This document shows positions 8,678 to 13,044 of a DNA stretch of 13,044 nt, one piece after another (within the stretch, counting starts at the first letter, position 1; each line of letters opens with the position of its first letter). The position numbers were made by a program, and so were the translations under genes. A model generated the notes under the pieces. It saw only the letters and a list, made by a program, of their open reading frames with translations, had not been told where the DNA came from and did no database searches. This stretch comes from DATLFI01 sp035524895. Lineage in GTDB: Bacteria > Acidobacteriota > Thermoanaerobaculia > Multivoradales > Multivoraceae. Location: the NCBI GenBank assembly GCA_035524895.1, contig DATLFI010000212.1:1-13044 (forward strand), written 5' to 3'.

Positions 8678-9664
8678 ATGCGGCATCTCTTCGTGGTCGA
8701 CCCGCTCGAGCGCCTGCTGCCCGATGCGGACTCCACGATCGCTTTCCTGCGCGAGGCGCAGGCCAGGGGCCACGCCATCGAGGTGTGCGGCGTCGACCGT
8801 CTCGGCGTCGACGTGGGTGGCAAGCCGCGCGCGCTCGCGACACCACTCGAAGTCTTCGAAGGTCCGGCGTGGTACCGAGCGGATCCGGCCCGCGTGCAGA
8901 CTTTGGACCAGTACGACGTGGTGTGGATGCGCAAGGACCCGCCGTTCGACCTCGAGTACCTGTTCGCGACCCACATCCTGTCGCTGGTGCCCGAGCGGAC
9001 GCTGGTGGTCAACGAGCCGCGCGCCCTGCGCGACGCCAACGAGAAGCTCTTCGCGCTGCACTTCCCGCAGTTCTGCCCGGAAACGGTGGTCAGTCGCGAC
9101 ATGTCCGAGCTGCTCGAGTTTCGAGCGCGGCTCGGCGGCGAGATGGTCGTCAAACCGCTCGACGGCGCGGGCGGCGAGGGGGTGTTCCACATCACCGGGA
9201 GCGACCGCAACGCCCAGGCAATCCTCGAGGTCTCGACCGGCCGCGGCACGCGATACCTGATGGCGCAGCGTTACATCCCCGAGGTTCGGCGCGGCGACAA
9301 GCGCATCATCTTGGTCGAGGGCGAGCCCGCGGGCGCGGTGCTGCGCGTCCCGGCAGATTCGGAGGCCCGTGCGAACTTCCACGCCGGGGGTCGAGCCGAT
9401 CGCACCGATCTGACGGCGCGGGATCGGGAGATCTGCACCGCGGTCGGCGCCGCGCTGCGAGAGATCGGCGTCGTCTTCGCCGGCATCGACGTCATCGGTG
9501 ACTGGCTCACCGAGGTCAACGTGACGAGCCCGACCGGAATCCGTCAGATAAGCGAGCTCGAGGGCGTCACGATCGAGGTCCAAGTGCTCGACGCGGTCGA
9601 ACGTCGTGTGGCGGGCCGGCGCGCTCGGCCGCCCCAGCCGCGGCTCCACCCGAACCACCCCTGA
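8678..9664 (+). CDS. gshB: Glutathione synthetase
   Basis: 328 residues. It joins glycine to gamma-glutamylcysteine using ATP, the second step of glutathione synthesis. It has the ATP-grasp architecture of bacterial GshB. Visible motifs are DSTIAFLREAQARGH near the N-terminus, MRKDPPFD (84-91), NEPRALRDANEKLFAL, and the ATP-binding KPLDGAGGEGVF (from 159). GGRADRTDLT follows, then the metal-binding ENVTSPT-type segment EVNVTSPTGIRQI (from 279). The last 18 or so residues, rich in Arg and Pro, extend past the normal end of the family and look disordered. The ATG at 8678 gives the standard N-terminus; no Shine-Dalgarno sequence is obvious. It is separated from the next gene, a TVP38-type membrane protein, by only 7 nt, so the two are probably in one transcript. 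Confidence 0.95.
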   Translation: MRHLFVVDPLERLLPDADSTIAFLREAQARGHAIEVCGVDRLGVDVGGKPRALATPLEVFEGPAWYRADPARVQTLDQYDVVWMRKDPPFDLEYLFATHILSLVPERTLVVNEPRALRDANEKLFALHFPQFCPETVVSRDMSELLEFRARLGGEMVVKPLDGAGGEGVFHITGSDRNAQAILEVSTGRGTRYLMAQRYIPEVRRGDKRIILVEGEPAGAVLRVPADSEARANFHAGGRADRTDLTARDREICTAVGAALREIGVVFAGIDVIGDWLTEVNVTSPTGIRQISELEGVTIEVQVLDAVERRVAGRRARPPQPRLHPNHP

Positions 9665-9671
9665 CACCGCG

Positions 9672-10523
9672 ATGACTGCGAGGGGCCCGGACACCGCGGC
9701 CGATCGCACCTGGCTGGCCAGCGTGCGCGTCTTCGGCGGCGCTGCGACCGCTCTGGTGGCGCTGGTCCTGGCGATCTTCCTGCTGCTGCACACCGAGACC
9801 GACGCTCTGTTGGCGTGGGTCGACGGCCTGGGCTGGACCGCGGCGCCGATCTTCGTCGCACTGTTTGCGATCGAGGTGGTGATCCTCCTCCCGGGCATCG
9901 TCTTCCCGCTGGCGGCAGGCTTCTTCTTCGGCTGGGCAGAAGGCGCGGTGCTCTCGGTGATCGGCAAGCTCCTCGGCGCGACCGCCGCGTTCCTCCTCGC
10001 GCGCCGCCTGCTGGCCCGCGGCCGGGTCTCGGAGCGCGCCAGGCGGGCGCTCGGGAAAAGCCCCCGGCTGCGGTTGCTCGCGGAAGCCGTGCCGCGCGGT
10101 GGCTGGCGCACCGTCGCTCTGGTGCGTCTCGTGCCGCTGATCCCCTTCAAGCTCTCCAACTACGTCTTCGGCTGGAGCCGCGTGCCGCTGCGCGATTTCG
10201 TCCTCGGTACGCTCATTGGGGTCGTGCCCTACTCGCTCGCGAACGCCTACCTCGGCTCGGCGGCGGCTGGCCGCACCCTCGGCGAGCTGAGCGCCGCACG
10301 GTCAGGGACCCCGGCGAGCCCGGCGCAGTGGGGGATCTCCGCCGCGGTCGCGCTCGTCGCGAGCGCAGCCGCCGTGGCGGTGGCACGCCGCGCCCTGCGC
10401 GTGCTGAGCTCGGCCGGCTCCGAGGAGCGCGAGGGCACGGACGACGACCCGTCCGCGCCGGAGCAAGCAGGTCCGGCGGATCCCGCGACGACATCCTCGA
10501 AGGCGCCGGACGGACACCCATGA
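9672..10523 (+). CDS. TVP38/TMEM64-type (VTT/DedA-like) inner membrane protein
   Basis: 283 residues, polytopic. TM1 is about 20-39 and TM2 about 57-79. The family motif VFPLAAGFFFG (77-87) follows, then a conserved G-rich re-entrant-like segment to R111. RLVPLIPFKLSNYVFG (152-167) comes next, then further membrane helices and a final hydrophobic stretch near 225-245. The C-terminal 40 residues are rich in Glu, Asp, Ser, Pro and Ala, and are probably disordered. Family members are scramblase- or transporter-like proteins acting on lipids or small molecules; substrates are mostly unknown. The ATG at 9672 gives a normal N-terminus. It starts 7 nt after gshB and overlaps the hotdog gene by 4 nt (ATGA), so it is embedded in the glutathione run. 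A role in thiol or lipid homeostasis is inference. Confidence 0.88.
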   Translation: MTARGPDTAADRTWLASVRVFGGAATALVALVLAIFLLLHTETDALLAWVDGLGWTAAPIFVALFAIEVVILLPGIVFPLAAGFFFGWAEGAVLSVIGKLLGATAAFLLARRLLARGRVSERARRALGKSPRLRLLAEAVPRGGWRTVALVRLVPLIPFKLSNYVFGWSRVPLRDFVLGTLIGVVPYSLANAYLGSAAAGRTLGELSAARSGTPASPAQWGISAAVALVASAAAVAVARRALRVLSSAGSEEREGTDDDPSAPEQAGPADPATTSSKAPDGHP

Positions 10524-11467
10524 CCAGGCCTGCCACTTTCTCGGGATCCCCGCCCGGGCCTCCGACGCCGCCCGCTCTGGCCAGCCTCGGCATCGTCCGC
10601 ACGGTATGGAAGCCTGGCCATTCGGGCCTCCGCTGGGCCGTCCCGGAAGAACGCCGGCTCACCAACACCGCTGGCCACCTCCATGGCGGCTACCTGTGCG
10701 TGATGGCCGACGCCCTCCTCGGCTCGGCGCTCTCGACGGTGCTCGGACCGGAGCAGCGCGCGGTCAACCCCGACTTCCACTGCCATTTCCTCGAGCGGGC
10801 CGAGCTCGGCGCACTGCTCGAAGGCGAGGGCCGGCTCGTGCACCGTGGCCGGAGCGTCTCTTTCCTCGAGGCGACCCTGCGGGACGCGCGGAGCGGTGCG
10901 ACCGTGCTCGCGGCCCACAGCATCGGCCTGGTCCTGGACGCAGCAACCCGGAGCTCGGGCACAGCCGGCAGCGACGCCGCTGATGCCGGGGAAGATCCAC
11001 CCGAAGCGACGGCCACCCAACCCCCGGTCCTGGCGCAGGCGGTCCTGCGCGAGGCCGCACCGGCCAGCGACACGCCATCCTGGAACCTTCCGCCCTGGCT
11101 CGAGGACTTCGGCGCCCGCTTCACGATCCGCGAGAACGGTCGCTGCGGCCTCACCTGGCCGATCGCGCCTGGCCGCTTCGAGAACCGCGCCGGCAGCATC
11201 CAGGGTGGCTACCTGTGTCTCGTGGCCGACGCGGCGATGGGCTTTGCATTGATCCACGGAGTGCCCGGAGCCTGGGCGATGGCGACCACGACGCTCTCGA
11301 TGCACCTCCTCCGCCCCGCGAGCGCCGGCACCACGCTCGACGTCGAGGCGTGGGTCGAGCGGCGCGGGCGCCGCTTCGGCTTCATGGCCTGCGAGGTGAG
11401 AGCCGGGGAGCGGCTGTTGGCGCTAGGTCGCGCGAGCGGCTTGCTCCGCTTCCGCGACGCCCCTTAG
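10520..11467 (+). CDS. Tandem hotdog-fold (PaaI/4HBT-type) thioesterase-like protein
   Basis: 315 residues with two hotdog domains, about 20-142 and 186-312, joined by an Ala/Pro/Glu-rich linker. The duplication is plain: domain 1 has NTAGHLHGGYLCVMADALLG (49-68) and domain 2 NRAGSIQGGYLCLVADAAMG (222-241), each followed by a strand-rich second half. Hotdog thioesterases cleave acyl-CoA or similar thioesters; N49, the HGG motif and D64 match the PaaI-type active site. In domain 2 the His is Gln (Q228), so the two sites may differ in activity or one may be structural. The ATG at 10520 overlaps the stop codon of the TVP38-type gene. It ends 3 nt from gor, which runs in the opposite direction, and no terminator is visible between them. 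Substrate unknown; S-acyl-glutathione is a speculation from context. Confidence 0.88.
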   Translation: MTRPATFSGSPPGPPTPPALASLGIVRTVWKPGHSGLRWAVPEERRLTNTAGHLHGGYLCVMADALLGSALSTVLGPEQRAVNPDFHCHFLERAELGALLEGEGRLVHRGRSVSFLEATLRDARSGATVLAAHSIGLVLDAATRSSGTAGSDAADAGEDPPEATATQPPVLAQAVLREAAPASDTPSWNLPPWLEDFGARFTIRENGRCGLTWPIAPGRFENRAGSIQGGYLCLVADAAMGFALIHGVPGAWAMATTTLSMHLLRPASAGTTLDVEAWVERRGRRFGFMACEVRAGERLLALGRASGLLRFRDAP

Positions 11468-11470
11468 CTC

Positions 11471-12805
11471 CTACAGCGTCACCAGCTCCTCGGCCACCGT
11501 CGGGTGGATGCCGATGGTGGCGTCGAGCTGTGCCTTGGTGATCCCGGCGCGCATCGCCGCGGCGAACCCTTGCACGATCTCCGGCGCGCCGGCGCCAACC
11601 ATGTGCAGACCGACCACCCGATCGGAGGCGCATTCGACGATCATCTTCACCAGCGTGCGCTCCGCATCGTCGGTGAGAGCGAGCTCGAGCGGACGGAAGC
11701 GGCGGACGACGCAATAGACCTCGCCCAGGCGCTCGCGAGCTTCGTCCTCGCCCAGGCCCACGACGCCGACCGGCGGATGACCGAAGACCGCGGTCGCGAG
11801 CGGCTCCCACGACGGAGCGGTTGGTGCATCGCCGAAGAGCGTGCGCGCGAGGCACGCCCCTTCGTGGATCGCGACCGGGGTCAGGTCGGGACGGTTGGTC
11901 ACATCGCCGATCGCCCACACGCTCCGCGCGGACGTGCGGCTCAGCTCGTCGACTGCGATCTGGCCATCCTCCTCGAGCTTCACCCCAGCCCGCTCGAGAC
12001 CGATGCCATCGGTGCGTGGATCGCGACCGATCGCAAAGAGCACCGCCTCGGTCTCGAGCTCTCGACCGCCGGCCAACACCACCCGGAGCGACCCGTCGCC
12101 GAGGCGCTCGATTGCCACGACTTCCGCCTCGAATCGCAGGTCGACGCCTCGCGCGCCCATGGCTTCCCCCAGGTGGGCCCGCACGTCCCGGTCGAAGCCG
12201 CCGAGCAACATCGGCCCCCGGTGCACCAGCACGACCTCGGCACCGAGCCCGTGGAAGACACCCGCCAGCTCGACGCCGATGTAGCCGCCGCCCACCACCA
12301 CCACCCGATCCGGCAGCCGCTCGAGCGAGAAGACGTCGTCCGAGACCATGCCGTGCTCGGCTCCCGGGATCGCCGGGCGCCGGGGCCTGCCGCCGGTAGC
12401 GACCAGCACGTTCCGGCTGGTCCAGCGTTTCCCGGCGACCTCCACGGACTGCGCGTCGTGGAGGGTCGCGCGCGCGTCGAACACCTCGACTCCCGCATCC
12501 TCGAGCAAACCGCGGTAGATCCCACGCAGGCGAGCGATCTCGCGGTCCTTGGCGGCGCGAAGAGCTCGCCAAGAAAACGTCGCCTCACCGAAGGTCCAGC
12601 CGTAGCCCCGCGCGTGGTCGAGATGACTGCGATACTCGGCCCCGTACCAGAGCAGCTTCTTGGGGATGCAACCCAGGTTGACGCAGGTACCCCCGAGAGC
12701 CGACTCCTCCGCGAGCCCGACGCGCGCGCCCAACGCCGCCGACGCGCGCGCCGCGCGGACGCCCCCCGAGCCGCCGCCGATCACGAAGAGGTCGTATGGG
12801 GACAT
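11471..12805 (-). CDS. gor: Glutathione-disulfide reductase, atypical NADPH site
   Basis: 444 residues, a flavoprotein that reduces GSSG with a nicotinamide cofactor in the cytosol. Motifs in order are the FAD loop GGGSGG (10-15), redox-active GGTCVNLGCIPKK with C41 and C46, ATGGRP (136-141), nucleotide loop GGGYIGVELAG (172-182), AIGDVTNRPDLTPVA, and the dimer-interface active-site motif HPTVAEE near the C-terminus. Compared with E. coli Gor, offset two residues and without gaps, R198 is kept (R196). R204 is replaced by G202, A179 by G177 and V197 by H195, so coenzyme preference may be shifted. The ATG at 12805 gives the standard N-terminus. The frame remains open 77 codons upstream, but that part is low-complexity and is not conserved in the family. 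It could in principle be a related pyridine nucleotide-disulfide reductase such as mycothione reductase, but the HPTxAEE and LGC motifs plus the gsh context favour Gor. Confidence 0.92.
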   Translation of the reverse strand: MSPYDLFVIGGGSGGVRAARASAALGARVGLAEESALGGTCVNLGCIPKKLLWYGAEYRSHLDHARGYGWTFGEATFSWRALRAAKDREIARLRGIYRGLLEDAGVEVFDARATLHDAQSVEVAGKRWTSRNVLVATGGRPRRPAIPGAEHGMVSDDVFSLERLPDRVVVVGGGYIGVELAGVFHGLGAEVVLVHRGPMLLGGFDRDVRAHLGEAMGARGVDLRFEAEVVAIERLGDGSLRVVLAGGRELETEAVLFAIGRDPRTDGIGLERAGVKLEEDGQIAVDELSRTSARSVWAIGDVTNRPDLTPVAIHEGACLARTLFGDAPTAPSWEPLATAVFGHPPVGVVGLGEDEARERLGEVYCVVRRFRPLELALTDDAERTLVKMIVECASDRVVGLHMVGAGAPEIVQGFAAAMRAGITKAQLDATIGIHPTVAEELVTL

Positions 12806-12851
12806 GGCAGCACTTCGACTCGAGGGCCGGGAGCGGTCGCTGCGATGGCTA

Positions 12852-12881
12852 GCAGCCCGTGGTGGAACCCCCGTGGGCTGC
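12852..12881. repeat. Short inverted repeat (possible hairpin) upstream of gor
   Basis: GCAGCCC (12852-12858) and GGGCTGC (12875-12881) form a 7-bp stem around a 16-nt loop. In plus-strand RNA two G-U and two G-C pairs could extend it. It sits about 50 bp before the gor start, in its presumed leader. No U tract follows on either strand. Confidence 0.35.
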
Positions 12882-13026
12882 GTTGGGAGCGCCGTGGGGC
12901 CGTATGCAAGGCGCGGGAGCGGTGGCGATGCTGGGTCCATCGCTGAGCGAGCGCAACACCGCAGACGGCCCCACGCCGCCCCAACCGCTTTGGGCGCGGG
13001 GGTTTGCGGCCGCTGGCTGCGTTGGG
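12876..13026. repeat. Pair of 12-bp direct repeats, plus a 10-bp pair, upstream of gor
   Basis: GGCTGCGTTGGG occurs at 12876-12887 and again at 13015-13026. CGGGAGCGGT occurs at 12828-12837 and 12914-12923. All four copies lie in the 239-bp non-coding region before gor. They may be repeated regulator-binding sites or remnants of a local duplication. Confidence 0.4.
12893..12975. repeat. 11-bp inverted repeat enclosing a smaller hairpin, gor upstream region
   Basis: CGTGGGGCCGT (12893-12903) and ACGGCCCCACG (12965-12975) are exact reverse complements 61 bp apart. Inside, GCGATG (12925-12930) and CATCGC (12938-12943) form a 6-bp stem with a 7-nt loop. The nesting resembles a structured RNA leader. 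No convincing gene was found between the gor start and the window end (12806-13044). Confidence 0.4.
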
Positions 13027-13044
13027 CCTCCTGCACGATGGCAC

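Noticed and set aside
8315..10159. 614-codon minus-strand open frame across chaC, gshB and the TVP38-type gene
   Set aside because: It is antisense to three well-identified genes, has low-complexity Arg/Ala composition and no family motif.
11504..12946. 480-codon plus-strand open frame opposite gor
   Set aside because: It is antisense to an intact Gor with all motifs, and the translation shows no conserved domain.
12806..13036. 77-residue N-terminal extension of Gor
   Set aside because: It is low-complexity Pro/Ala/Arg and absent from the family. The FAD-binding strand begins right after the ATG at 12805.

Overview
This is a GC-rich bacterial window that is densely coded, with almost no AT-rich or mobile DNA. 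I see no rRNA, tRNA, CRISPR array or insertion sequence. The content suggests a Gram-negative-type, GC-rich soil or sediment bacterium such as an Acidobacteriota (Thermoanaerobaculia-like), Myxococcota or Desulfobacterota-like lineage. Lineage cannot be fixed from the sequence: the GshA is of the cyanobacterial family, while GshB, YadGH, YfcG and Gor look proteobacterial. Most start codons have no visible Shine-Dalgarno sequence.

Left part (1-4112): a poorly characterised envelope or lipid-type cassette. A sulfotransferase-family gene cut by the window edge (minus strand, start at 460) diverges across a 251-bp gap from a plus-strand run of three genes. These are a membrane-anchored alkaline-phosphatase-superfamily phosphodiesterase (712-2943), a 64-residue ribbon-helix-helix-like protein (3050-3244), and a three-TM protein with an Oxa1/YidC/DUF106-like N-terminal half and a beta-rich periplasmic insert (3282-4112). 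A C-rich, G-poor leader lies between the first two plus-strand genes and a short hairpin between the last two. No gene of this set has an assigned substrate, so it is the best candidate here for an undescribed system.

Right part (4152-12805): a near-complete glutathione module. It holds a nu-class glutathione S-transferase/disulfide reductase (YfcG-like, minus strand). Divergent from it is a run of plus-strand genes: the YadG/YadH-type ABC exporter, gshA (cyanobacterial-type glutamate-cysteine ligase), chaC (glutathione-degrading gamma-glutamylcyclotransferase), gshB (glutathione synthetase), a TVP38/TMEM64-type membrane protein and a tandem hotdog thioesterase-like protein. Converging on these from the right is gor (glutathione reductase). 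Synthesis, use, breakdown and recycling of glutathione are therefore encoded together. Three junctions overlap by 4 nt (yadG/yadH, gshA/chaC, TVP38/hotdog), which suggests translational coupling.

The most checkable oddities are a Gor lacking one of the two canonical NADPH-phosphate-binding arginines, a gshA-chaC overlap that couples synthesis to degradation, a two-domain hotdog protein with different active-site motifs (HGG versus QGG), and a phosphodiesterase whose anchor predicts a cytoplasmic catalytic domain. The last 239 bp (12806-13044, upstream of gor) hold no convincing gene but contain several direct and inverted repeats.
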